A stretch of DNA of 31,758 bases from JAYUHK01 sp043767025 (GTDB taxonomy: Bacteria; Bacteroidota; Bacteroidia; Chitinophagales; Saprospiraceae). The notes below the pieces were generated by a model, which saw nothing but the letters and a program-made list of their open reading frames with translations, was not told the DNA's origin and searched no databases. A program made the translations under genes and the position numbers. The stretch is taken from the NCBI GenBank assembly GCA_043767025.1, contig JAYUHK010000106.1, positions 1 to 31,758 on the forward strand. Reading direction: 5' to 3'. Shown here in pieces: positions 23,541 through 31,244 of this stretch; position 1 is the stretch's first letter; each line of letters starts with the position of its first letter.

Positions 23541-25544
23541 TTATTTCCGCACCAATCCGTCCAATACTTCTTTATTGACGACGACGGGATAGGTTTTTTG
23601 CAGTTCTTCCATCCATTTTTTTTCTAAAAAATCTTGATAGTCTGCTACGGCGTAGCCGCGTGCTTCTGCCAAACTTTTAGCTCCGGCAGGAAAAACCTTT
23701 TCTATTTTGAAAAAATTAAGCGTTTTGTTGCGTTTGTCGCCTTCGATACCACTCAATTCGCCTTCTTTCCACTTCAAAACGTCCAATACTTTGTTTTTGC
23801 CACGCTCAAAAGTGCGTTCTTGTGAGTTCGTGATGAGCGGGTCTTTGTCTTTTTCATTGAATTTTGCCAACACTTTATCCGCAGGGTTTTTAGTCACATA
23901 ATCGCGAATTTCTTGCATTTTAGCCACATTTTCCTCTTTGACAGTATAAATCGTGACGGTGGCGCGCTCTTCCCAATTATATTTTCCTTTTTGTTGGTCA
24001 AAAAACTTCGTCAGCCCGACTGTATCTTGCGAAGCCTTGTCCCAAACCGCTTGTTTGGTCGCTTCAAACAATAAAATACCTTCTTCGTATTCTCTCATCA
24101 ACGCCTTGAACTCTGGATATTTTGCCTCCAACTGTGTTTCTTCGTATTTCATGCAGCTTTCGTCCATAAAATCCTTGTGGAGTTGGCTCACCGCTTGCTC
24201 TAATACCGTATTTTTGCTCAACATAATGCGCTTGCGCGACGAGCGGTCGAGAAATTCCTCGAAATCACCCAGCGTGAATTTTACTTTTCCGTTGTTGAGC
24301 GTGAATAAAGTTTGGGTAGATTTTTTTTCTGGCGCGTGCCACTTGTGGGACAAAAATTCTTCGGCGTTGAGCGTCTTCGTAAAGTTTTGAAGTACGTCGG
24401 GATTTTGTAGCAAATTGCCTTCTCGGCGGATTCTGTCCACCATCGCTGTTTTTGCCAAGTCGAAGCGGCTGTCTTTTTGCAAACGTGGTTTCAGACGGCG
24501 TTTTGCAAGTTCGTAAGTGTCCACTGTCTTGCGGCTTACTCGTTTGATGAGGTGAAAACCTGCCGAAGTTTCTACGATTGGCGAGTATTCGCCGTCCTTT
24601 GTCAAGCCAAAAGATGCGTCTTCAAAGGCTGGTTCGTAGCGGCTGATACCAAAAAAACCTACATATCCGCCTTTGCCTGCCGAGCCTTTATCCTCCGAAA
24701 ATTGCTTCGCTAATTCGCCGAAATCTCCGTTGTTTTTCAACAGTCTGTATAGGCTGTCAATTTTTGCTCTGCCTTCTGCGTCGGTGCGTTCTTTGTTTTT
24801 GCGTATCAAAATGTGCGACACTTCTACCTCGCCTCGCGCGTCGCGGAAAGCATTGGTTTTTACGATGTGATAGCCCATATCGGAGCGTACAATCGTTGGA
24901 AATACTTTTCCTGCTGCCGACGTGTAAGCGGCGGTTTCTAAACTGTAAAAGCCGCTCGGGAAGGGTGCTACGAGGTAGCCTATTGTGCCGCCGTTGTCCT
25001 TCGCAGATTTATCGTCAGAAAACTCTTTTGCGACTGCGTCGAATGACGCGCCGCCGTCCAATTTTTTCTTTGCTTCCACCGCTTTGTTGTAGGCGATAAG
25101 CGTGTCGGCAGGAACTGCATTGCGGTCGGCGACAAAAAATATGTGGCTCACGCTCACGTCTTTGAGCGAGCGTTGGTAGGCTTCGTCAATCAGTTTGTCG
25201 GTTACTTCCTTGTCTATCAGGTAGGAGTTGGCGAGTTGCTGGCGGTAGCCGTCGAGTTCGCGCTGGAGGGTCTGGACGGTATCCAATCGCATAGCTTTGG
25301 CGCGTTGGACTTTAATCTTAAATTTGGTGTAGAGGTCGAGATATTCTTCCAAAGATTTTTTGGAAAAATCCGCTTTTTCTCCGTTTGTTTTTCCGTAAAT
25401 GTATTTGAACTCGGCGGCTTTTACTGGACTGCCGGCTACTGAAAAAAGTACGGCATCGTCGCCATTTTTTTGCGCTTGCGCGGCTGTCACTTGGGCAAGC
25501 ACGAGCAAAGCTGCTGCCAAGAGTTTAGTTAGGTTCTTACTCAT
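23541..25544 (-). CDS. Large periplasmic peptidyl-prolyl isomerase with two parvulin domains
   Basis: The protein has 667 residues. A signal peptide ends TAAQAQ (residue 25). A SurA/PpiD-like N-terminal domain spans about 28-128. Parvulin domain 1 (about 130-236) contains VSHIFFVAD, KEFSDDKSAKDNGGTIGY and SDMGYHIVK. Domain 2 (about 238-345) contains VSHILIRKN, KQFSEDKGSAGKGGYVGF and TSAGFHLIK. The C-terminal 320 residues are helical and charged with another chaperone-like segment. It is the first gene of the folding cluster, with a TAnnTTTG box and a pair of direct repeats just upstream. The likely role is folding of exported or outer-membrane proteins. The symbol is left blank because it is neither clearly SurA nor PpiD. 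Confidence 0.93.
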   Translation of the reverse strand: MSKNLTKLLAAALLVLAQVTAAQAQKNGDDAVLFSVAGSPVKAAEFKYIYGKTNGEKADFSKKSLEEYLDLYTKFKIKVQRAKAMRLDTVQTLQRELDGYRQQLANSYLIDKEVTDKLIDEAYQRSLKDVSVSHIFFVADRNAVPADTLIAYNKAVEAKKKLDGGASFDAVAKEFSDDKSAKDNGGTIGYLVAPFPSGFYSLETAAYTSAAGKVFPTIVRSDMGYHIVKTNAFRDARGEVEVSHILIRKNKERTDAEGRAKIDSLYRLLKNNGDFGELAKQFSEDKGSAGKGGYVGFFGISRYEPAFEDASFGLTKDGEYSPIVETSAGFHLIKRVSRKTVDTYELAKRRLKPRLQKDSRFDLAKTAMVDRIRREGNLLQNPDVLQNFTKTLNAEEFLSHKWHAPEKKSTQTLFTLNNGKVKFTLGDFEEFLDRSSRKRIMLSKNTVLEQAVSQLHKDFMDESCMKYEETQLEAKYPEFKALMREYEEGILLFEATKQAVWDKASQDTVGLTKFFDQQKGKYNWEERATVTIYTVKEENVAKMQEIRDYVTKNPADKVLAKFNEKDKDPLITNSQERTFERGKNKVLDVLKWKEGELSGIEGDKRNKTLNFFKIEKVFPAGAKSLAEARGYAVADYQDFLEKKWMEELQKTYPVVVNKEVLDGLVRK

Positions 25545-25595
25545 CTGTTTGTATTTGTTGTCGTGAATGATTTTATATTTTTTTTAAAAACGACA

Positions 25596-25603
25596 CAAAA
25601 ATA
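25596..25603 (-). promoter_or_regulatory. Putative -7 box of the chaperone cluster
   Basis: The minus strand reads TATTTTTG, matching TAnnTTTG, about 50 bases upstream of the start at 25544. No standard -33 TTTG is visible; the direct repeats at 25639-25669 lie further upstream and may bind an activator. Confidence 0.45.
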
Positions 25604-25638
25604 CGGTTTTTTTTAGATTTTTTGAGTTGGGTAATCAA

Positions 25639-25669
25639 TTATTTTGTGTCTAATTTATTTTGTGCCTAA
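25639..25669 (-). repeat. Two 15-bp direct repeats upstream of the chaperone cluster promoter
   Basis: TTATTTTGTGTCTAA (25639-25653) and TTATTTTGTGCCTAA (25655-25669) differ at one base and are spaced by one base. On the minus strand they read TTAGRCACAAAATAA twice, 36-66 bases upstream of the -7 box, a typical activator position. The lspA stop codon ends 12 bases beyond them. Confidence 0.6.
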
Positions 25670-25680
25670 ATTTTTATTTT

Positions 25681-26328
25681 TCAACTCGCATCTGTGTCCA
25701 TTTTCTGTTCTTCCAAAGTGCTAAAAAATCCTCTGTGAAAAACAATAATACACGCCACGCCGACCGAAATAGACGCATCAGCGAGGTTGAAAACAGGGCG
25801 AAAAAACAGGTAGGGTTCGCCGCCCCAGAAGGGCAACCACGACGGAAAGTTGCCTTGCAACAAAGGGAAATACAACATATCCACTACTTTGCCGTGCAAA
25901 AAATTGGCGTAGCCGCCTTCGATTGGAAAAAGCTGCGCCAAGCCACCATGAAACGGGGATTCTGAAAACACCATACCGTAAAATGCGCTGTCAATGATGT
26001 TGCCGATGGCACCTGCCAACACAAGTCCGAAACTCAATAAAAGCGCGCTGGGGGCGTTGAGTCGGACTAATTTTTCGATATAAGCGCACAAAAAAACGAC
26101 CGCTACGATGCGGAAAAGGCTGAGTGCGAGCTTGCCGTAGTCGCCGCCCAGCGTGAGTCCGAAAGCCATACCGGGATTTTCGACGAAATGAATCAAAGAC
26201 CACGACTGTCCGAGTAGGCGTATTTCTTCGCCGTATTCCATGTGTGTTTTTACCCATATTTTGAGGGTTTGGTCAAGTGCCAGCACCAAAAAAATGAGTA
26301 TAAAGACGAATATTCTTTTCTTATTCAA
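25681..26328 (-). CDS. lspA: Lipoprotein signal peptidase (signal peptidase II)
   Basis: This inner-membrane aspartyl protease (215 residues) cleaves the signal peptide of diacylated prolipoproteins. Four membrane segments are visible, with the first at residues 5-20. The family motifs are present: VENPGMAFG (49-57), GNIIDSAFYG (109-118, catalytic D113) and FNLADASIS (180-188, catalytic D184). The protein is longer than the E. coli enzyme (about 164 residues) because of an insertion between the two catalytic aspartates, a stretch rich in F, P and G. The ATG start fits the family. The gene is not next to ileS. A TAnnTTTG box lies about 50 bases upstream. At least one lipoprotein substrate candidate is nearby (22595-23449). 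Confidence 0.95.
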   Translation of the reverse strand: MNKKRIFVFILIFLVLALDQTLKIWVKTHMEYGEEIRLLGQSWSLIHFVENPGMAFGLTLGGDYGKLALSLFRIVAVVFLCAYIEKLVRLNAPSALLLSFGLVLAGAIGNIIDSAFYGMVFSESPFHGGLAQLFPIEGGYANFLHGKVVDMLYFPLLQGNFPSWLPFWGGEPYLFFRPVFNLADASISVGVACIIVFHRGFFSTLEEQKMDTDAS

Positions 26329-26375
26329 AATAATAAATGATTTTTTTTCAGCAATAAAAGACAGTCAGCAAGGCG

Positions 26376-26383
26376 CAAATATA
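26376..26383 (-). promoter_or_regulatory. Putative -7 box of the lspA promoter
   Basis: The minus strand reads TATATTTG, a full match to TAnnTTTG, followed by CGCC. The nearest upstream TTTG is only 14 bases away, shorter than the usual 19-20, so the -33 element is uncertain. Confidence 0.45.
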
Positions 26384-26418
26384 CGACATCAAGTTGCCAA
26401 AACGCTGGAAGGAGAAAT

Positions 26419-27195
26419 TTATTTTAACAAAAAGTCTAAAACCGTTTTTGTAAAAAGGAGAGGAGCTTCGGCGTGTACCCAATGTCCAGCGTCTGGAACG
26501 GTAAAAAACTCCGCTCGTGGAAATTTTATTTTTATCAAATCCATGTCATCATCTTGCAAATATTTTGAGTTTCCACCCCGAATAAAAAGGGTTCTTTTGT
26601 CAAAAGTTTCGCCTGCTGCGCCTACGCCGCCCATGATGAGCGGATAGTTGCGATGTAAGCTGTGGAGATTGAGTTTCCACTCAAAAAATTCGTCCGTTTC
26701 GTCGTCCCGAGAAAGGTTTTTGAGTATAAATTGCAGTTCGGCTTTGTTGTGGATTCGCTCTGCGAGGAACGCTTCGGCTTCTTTTCGGTTTTTCGTGGCT
26801 TTCAAGTTGAGAGCGAGCATCGCCTCGAAATAGGCTTCGTGACCGCCGTTGTAGGCGCGTGGCGCAATGTCCACTACGGTCAGCGTAGTCGCCAAGTCTG
26901 GATTGCGAAGGGCAAAGTGCATTGCGGTTTTGCCGCCCATAGAGTGACCGATGAGGTGCGCGCCGTCGTACATCCAGTGGCTCTCCATAAAATGCTGCAC
27001 ATCGGCTGCCAAAACATCGTAATTGAACTCCTCCGAGTGTGGAGATTTGCCGTGATTGCGGAGGTCGAGGATATAGACGGTAAAGTGTTCCGCCAGTTTT
27101 TTGGCAATGCTTTGCCAGTTGTCGAGCATTCCGAACAATCCGTGTAAAATAACGACTGGCTCGCCTTGCCCAAATTCTTTAAAGTTCAGTTCCAT
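26419..27195 (-). CDS. Alpha/beta-fold hydrolase (YbfF-like esterase)
   Basis: The protein has 258 residues and no signal peptide, so it is cytoplasmic. VVILHGLFGMLDNW (14-27) supplies the oxyanion HG motif, GHSMGGK (83-89) gives nucleophile S85, and PDAGHWVHAE gives H238. The HGLFG start and the LRNHGKSPHS segment (45-54) are typical of YbfF-type esterases that act on short acyl esters or thioesters. Substrate cannot be read from the sequence. The start lies 14 bases after the LD-carboxypeptidase stop, which suggests one transcript. Confidence 0.92.
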   Translation of the reverse strand: MELNFKEFGQGEPVVILHGLFGMLDNWQSIAKKLAEHFTVYILDLRNHGKSPHSEEFNYDVLAADVQHFMESHWMYDGAHLIGHSMGGKTAMHFALRNPDLATTLTVVDIAPRAYNGGHEAYFEAMLALNLKATKNRKEAEAFLAERIHNKAELQFILKNLSRDDETDEFFEWKLNLHSLHRNYPLIMGGVGAAGETFDKRTLFIRGGNSKYLQDDDMDLIKIKFPRAEFFTVPDAGHWVHAEAPLLFTKTVLDFLLK

Positions 27196-27209
27196 TTTTT
27201 ATTTTTCAT

Positions 27210-28241
27210 TCACGACACTGCCGCTTCGAGCAGCGTCAGCGTCCGATTTTGAGTGTCCAAGCGCGCCTGAATACCGACTGGGAGCAGGCATTGGTGTTTG
27301 ATATGCCCAAAAGACAGACCGTACACAATCGGGACGTTGAGGCTGCCCAAGCGGTCGCGCAGCACTTCCATCAGCGAAAAAGAATCTTCGTTGGCATCGG
27401 GTTCGCATTTGTGGAACACGCCGAGCGCAATTCCCTTCGCTTTTTGAAGCTCTCCTGCCGCCAGCAGTTGTGTCAGCATTCGGTCAATCCGATACGGTTT
27501 TTCTTCGATGTCCTCCATGAATACCAGACTGTCGCGCAGCCACCACTCGTAGTCCGTACCCGTGAGGGAGGCGAGCAGGGACAGATTGCCGCCCATCAGC
27601 CGCCCTTCGGCAACGCCTTGATTGATGATTTCTGTCGTATAGCCCGACTCGGACTCTGCCATGAGCGCAATCGTATATTCGGGAGAAGGGTGCATCAGGA
27701 CGTTTTTGAGGTGCTGAATGGTGTAATCCGACCAGTCGGCAGCAGCGATTTGCCCATGAAAACCAACCATTCCAGTTTTTATGAAAATAGCTTGGTGCAA
27801 CGCCGTAATATCGCTGTACCCAATGAGTGGTTTGGGATTTTTTTTGATGAGTTTGTAATCCAACAGATGCAGCAGCCTCGTCACGCCGTAGCCACCGCGC
27901 ACGCACCAGATACCGCGCACTTCAGGGTCTGAAAACATCGCGTGAATGTCTTCCACGCGTCGCAGTTCGGAGCCAGCAAGGTAGCCGTATTTGTCTAAAA
28001 TATGTCGCCCCATTTTTACTTTGAAACCCAAACTTTGGATATTAGCTACCGCTTTTTGCACCCGAATATCGGTAATATTTCCGGCTGGCGCAATAAGTCC
28101 AATCGTATCTCCTTCGCACAATCGTTGGGGCTTTATGGGGGCGATGAACGGGGGTTGGTCGGGTTTTTTGCCCAAAAAATTAGGCATTTGCGTCAGCACC
28201 GCCGAGCCGAGTATATTTTGTGTGAAATGCCGTCTTGTCAT
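27210..28241 (-). CDS. LD-carboxypeptidase (peptidase family S66)
   Basis: The protein has 343 residues. The S66 core is clear: DTIGLIAPAGNI (45-56), RGGYGVTRLL (115-124), PLIGYSDITALH (138-149) with nucleophile S143, a MEDIEEKPYRIDRML segment with candidate catalytic glutamate, and YGLSFGHIKHQ with candidate histidine. These enzymes cut the L,D bond of muropeptide tetrapeptides in peptidoglycan recycling; MccF relatives instead cleave microcin C. The N-terminus reads MTRRHFTQNILGSAV, a twin-arginine-like signal, so export by Tat is possible, unlike the cytoplasmic E. coli LdcA. It precedes the hydrolase gene by 14 bases. Confidence 0.93.
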   Translation of the reverse strand: MTRRHFTQNILGSAVLTQMPNFLGKKPDQPPFIAPIKPQRLCEGDTIGLIAPAGNITDIRVQKAVANIQSLGFKVKMGRHILDKYGYLAGSELRRVEDIHAMFSDPEVRGIWCVRGGYGVTRLLHLLDYKLIKKNPKPLIGYSDITALHQAIFIKTGMVGFHGQIAAADWSDYTIQHLKNVLMHPSPEYTIALMAESESGYTTEIINQGVAEGRLMGGNLSLLASLTGTDYEWWLRDSLVFMEDIEEKPYRIDRMLTQLLAAGELQKAKGIALGVFHKCEPDANEDSFSLMEVLRDRLGSLNVPIVYGLSFGHIKHQCLLPVGIQARLDTQNRTLTLLEAAVS

Positions 28242-28288
28242 TCTTTTTGATGATTGGGAGATAAGGAATATGTCTAAAATAAATTACC

Positions 28289-29161
28289 TTATTTTACCAA
28301 TTTAGCCGCTATAGTTTTTCCACGATTGTCGCTGATTTGCAACACATAAACGCCATGCGGCAGGTTGGGTGTTGGGAGTTCGGTGCGCTGTGCGTCGGAG
28401 TTTATCCACATTTTTTGTTGCGCTATCAGCTCTCCGTTGAGTGCGTACAAGGCGGCGCGGTATTCTCCATTTTCTGCGTTGTGGAGGGCATAAAAAATGG
28501 CATGGTCGGAAGTGATTGGATTTTCGAGAATCGAGAGTGCGAAAGTTGCTTGCTGCAAATCCTCTGCGGCAGTTGTTTTTTCTGTCACTACGAGTTTTGT
28601 GAAGTTAGCTCCGTCGCCACCGCTTCCGCCATCGCCGTTCACGCCGCAGCCTGCCGAGTAGAAGGTAATTGCGCCCTTTCCTGCTGCGGGTGCTTTCCAA
28701 CTCACGGTAAAAACGTTGCTGACGCTGGGCGTTTTTTGCTCTGCGTAGCTTCGTCCGCCGTTGGCGGTCGAAATGCGGGTGTTGGTGGCTGGATTGGACC
28801 AGCCATTGACGCTCACGTTGCCTGTGTTGATGAGAGAAAGTAGCTGAAAACCGTACTTGGTGGGGTTGCCTGTAACCTTATTGACGGTCGCTCGGGCGGT
28901 ATAATTTTTGTTGGGAATGTACTGTGTGACGGCGTTGTTCAAAGAGTCGAGCAATTCTACGCCTATCGTTACCTGAATCCCTGCTGCTGAACCTACGCCG
29001 TGGCAGCCCTGACAGGTTTTTGGGTTTCCGCCCGACACTTCGTCGCCCGGCGCGCCCGTGTTGCCTGCGTTGGAGGAGGCTGCTCGCCCGCCACTGTTGC
29101 CCAAAAAAAGTACTGCGGCAAACGCAGCGATAGAGAGTGTGTAGATAAATTTTGAGTTCAT
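28289..29161 (-). CDS. Secreted CxxCH-containing protein with T9SS type A sorting domain
   Basis: The protein has 290 residues. A signal peptide runs to about residue 28. A possible c-type heme site, CQGCH (C50, C53, H54), is preceded by GNPKT. Residues about 63-190 form a beta-rich domain resembling the choice-of-anchor V domain (KYGFQLLSL, TNTRIS, FTVSWKAPAAGKGAITFYSAGCGVNGDGG). The last 80 residues (FALSILENPI to LPHGVYVLQISDNRGKTIAAKLVK) match a T9SS type A sorting domain, so the protein is probably exported across the outer membrane and attached to the surface or released. Electron transfer or heme binding is inferred from CxxCH alone. The gene starts just downstream of the heptanucleotide array. 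Confidence 0.85.
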   Translation of the reverse strand: MNSKFIYTLSIAAFAAVLFLGNSGGRAASSNAGNTGAPGDEVSGGNPKTCQGCHGVGSAAGIQVTIGVELLDSLNNAVTQYIPNKNYTARATVNKVTGNPTKYGFQLLSLINTGNVSVNGWSNPATNTRISTANGGRSYAEQKTPSVSNVFTVSWKAPAAGKGAITFYSAGCGVNGDGGSGGDGANFTKLVVTEKTTAAEDLQQATFALSILENPITSDHAIFYALHNAENGEYRAALYALNGELIAQQKMWINSDAQRTELPTPNLPHGVYVLQISDNRGKTIAAKLVK

Positions 29162-29201
29162 AATTTTTTTTTATTTTGATTGAATGGTGGTTTTAGTGTC
29201 A

Positions 29202-29380
29202 AACAACAAATATCGAACAAGGAACAACAAATATCGAATATCGAACAAGGAACAACAAATATCGAGTAAGGAACAACAAATATCGAATATCGAATATTGA
29301 ACAAAGAACGCCGAATATCGAGTAAGGAACAACAAATATCGAATGTCGAATATTGAACAAAGAACGCCGAATATTGAATG
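29202..29380 (+). repeat. Heptanucleotide repeat array
   Basis: The stretch can be read throughout in a 7-base register as about 25 units: AACAACA, AATATCG, AACAAGG, AGTAAGG, AATATTG, AACAAAG and AACGCCG. Blocks between AACAACA or AACGCCG units are 21, 28, 21, 35, 21 and 35 bases, all multiples of seven. It fills most of the 304-base gap between the T9SS cargo gene and the acyltransferase. The minus strand has an open frame across it, but its protein is only repeat translation. Bases 29381-29465 hold nothing recognisable. Confidence 0.93.
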
Positions 29381-29465
29381 ATAAAATCTAATTCGTTTTG
29401 ATGCAAACTATCTTTGGTCAGATATTTAGACCGTAAAAATAGTAAAAAGTTGTATTGTGTCCAAA

Positions 29466-30023
29466 TTATTTTTTGGCATATAAATAACCTGCTTCTGGAT
29501 TTTTGCCCGCCACACCTCGAAAATAATCTTCCAAAACGGCAAAGTCCGCAGCTTGGTCGTCGGTGGTGTAGAAAGGTGTTCGAAATTCGACGTGTTTATT
29601 TCCCCAATCAAATTTACAAAAAATAATTGGAATATTTGCGCCTTTGGCGATGTAATAAAAACCGGTTTTGAGTTTTTCTACTTTTTTTCGAGTGCCTTCG
29701 GGAGAAATGCAAACGGCAAATTTTTCTTTTTTATTAAAAATCGTGACTACCGAATCTACAAAATTGGTGCTTCGACCGCGCTCTACGGGGTAGCCGCCCA
29801 ACCAACGAAAAAAAAAGCCAAAAGGGAATCTGAAAAGCCCACTTTTTGCCAAAAAAACAACCCGCCGCCGCAGCATACTCCGCGTCAAAACGCCTATCGG
29901 AAAATCCCAATTCGAGGTGTGCGGAAGTACGATAATGATAAATTTGTCGAGCGTCTGCGTGGGAAACAAAATATCAACTTTCCAACCGAACAGCTGCATA
30001 ATGAAAGAACTGACTCTGTGCAT
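29466..30023 (-). CDS. 1-acyl-sn-glycerol-3-phosphate acyltransferase-like protein
   Basis: The protein has 185 residues, a short member. The acyltransferase motif H-x4-D is LPHTSNWD (33-40; H35, D40). A basic/aromatic segment (RFPFGFFFRWLGGYPVER) is followed by ISPEGTRKK (107-114) carrying the glycerophosphate-binding EGTR. The PlsC-like fold suggests acyl transfer to a lysophospholipid at the inner membrane. Its gene starts 10 bases after lpxK, so a lipid A or outer-membrane lipid role is possible. The substrate is not readable from the sequence. Confidence 0.9.
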   Translation of the reverse strand: MHRVSSFIMQLFGWKVDILFPTQTLDKFIIIVLPHTSNWDFPIGVLTRSMLRRRVVFLAKSGLFRFPFGFFFRWLGGYPVERGRSTNFVDSVVTIFNKKEKFAVCISPEGTRKKVEKLKTGFYYIAKGANIPIIFCKFDWGNKHVEFRTPFYTTDDQAADFAVLEDYFRGVAGKNPEAGYLYAKK

Positions 30024-30033
30024 AATTTTTTTT

Positions 30034-31107
30034 CTATCGAAATTGTACTAAAAAATCTTTTATTTGTTGGTCAAAAATCGCGCCTTCGCCGAAATGAAAC
30101 GCCACCTGAATCGGCAACACAAATACTGGCAGTCGATGTTGGAGCAAAAAATCTCTGTGTGCTTCGAGCCGCGTAGCATCTTTTTCGGTCGTCACTATGA
30201 CGACTGTTTTGTCTTTTGCTTCGTTTTTTAATCGCTCGAAGTTCGTTTTCAAATCCTCCATTTCCTGCTGCTCAAAAAAATGGTGGTCTGCATATTCGAG
30301 TGTATGAACGGTATTTGCCTGCTTTTGAAGGTATTTTTTTAAATAATCGGTCTTTGCGATGCCACTCAACAGCAATATTTCGATGCCCTCACCGAGCGAA
30401 AAAGTATGTTGCGGCGCAAAAAGATAATACAACGTGCCGTAGTCGAAATACGAAAAATACAACTTCTGGTGCAAATATGGTTTAATTTTGGCACTAATTT
30501 TTTCTTTTTCCCCTACACTAAAATTGGTAGGACATTTCGTGACAACCACAATATCCGCCCGCCGATAAGCCGCTCGCCACTCCCGAAGCCTGCCCGAAGG
30601 CAACAAATAATCGTCCGTAAATAGGTGATTGTGGTCGCTGAGTAAAATATTGAGTGCGGGCGTGATAGCTCGATGTTGGAAGGCGTCGTCTAATATAATC
30701 GTCTGCAAGTCAGGTTGTTGCATCAACATTCGTGGGATTGCGAAAGCTCGACTTTCGCCAACGGCGACCATCACGTCGGGATTTTTTCGTTTGAGTTGCA
30801 GCGGTTCGTCGCCTGCTTGCTGTGCCGTCAGATGAGCTTGGACGATTAAAAACCCCTCCGTTTTGCGCCCATAGCCGCGACTCAACGTACCTACATTGAT
30901 GTAATCTTTGAGCAATCGGACAAGATACTCAGTGTGCGGCGTTTTTCCCGTTCCGCCCGTAGAAAGATTGCCGACCGAGATAGTCGGCACGTCAAACTGT
31001 ACGGATTTCAAAAATCCCAGCCGATACGCGGCATTGCGCAAGCCAACCAGCGAGCCATACAGCAAAGAAAACGGCGCGAGTATGATTTTTATGACAAGCT
31101 CTTGCAT
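30034..31107 (-). CDS. lpxK: Tetraacyldisaccharide 4'-kinase
   Basis: LpxK phosphorylates the 4' position of the tetraacyldisaccharide lipid A precursor at the inner membrane. The protein has 357 residues, near the usual length. An N-terminal hydrophobic helix (about 4-20) anchors it. The P-loop ISVGNLSTGGTGKTPHTEYL (43-62) has the family-specific form, followed by SRGYGRK and IILDDAFQHRAI, also diagnostic. The C-terminal part contains VIVTTEKDATRL. The acyltransferase gene follows after 10 bases. A TAnnTTTG box lies about 37 bases upstream of the ATG. Confidence 0.96.
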   Translation of the reverse strand: MQELVIKIILAPFSLLYGSLVGLRNAAYRLGFLKSVQFDVPTISVGNLSTGGTGKTPHTEYLVRLLKDYINVGTLSRGYGRKTEGFLIVQAHLTAQQAGDEPLQLKRKNPDVMVAVGESRAFAIPRMLMQQPDLQTIILDDAFQHRAITPALNILLSDHNHLFTDDYLLPSGRLREWRAAYRRADIVVVTKCPTNFSVGEKEKISAKIKPYLHQKLYFSYFDYGTLYYLFAPQHTFSLGEGIEILLLSGIAKTDYLKKYLQKQANTVHTLEYADHHFFEQQEMEDLKTNFERLKNEAKDKTVVIVTTEKDATRLEAHRDFLLQHRLPVFVLPIQVAFHFGEGAIFDQQIKDFLVQFR

Positions 31108-31143
31108 GAATTATTTTTAGGACACTCCAAAGTAAATGATTTG

Positions 31144-31151
31144 CAAAAGTA
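31144..31151 (-). promoter_or_regulatory. Putative -7 box of the lpxK promoter
   Basis: The minus strand reads TACTTTTG, matching TAnnTTTG, 37 bases before the lpxK start. No -33 TTTG is seen at the usual spacing. The same octamer forms the gltX -7 box. Confidence 0.42.
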
Positions 31152-31244
31152 GAAAAAAAGATGTTATTTTAGACATTTTAGAAAGGCTTTTGCATTTTCG
31201 AGCCACTTCCTTTTGTTTGTTTGATGAGGTTGAAAATATTTCGT

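Noticed and set aside
29158..29406. Minus-strand open frame rich in R-Y-S-I-F-like repeats
   Set aside because: It is the translation of the heptanucleotide array, overlaps the start of the T9SS cargo gene and has no signal or conserved domain.
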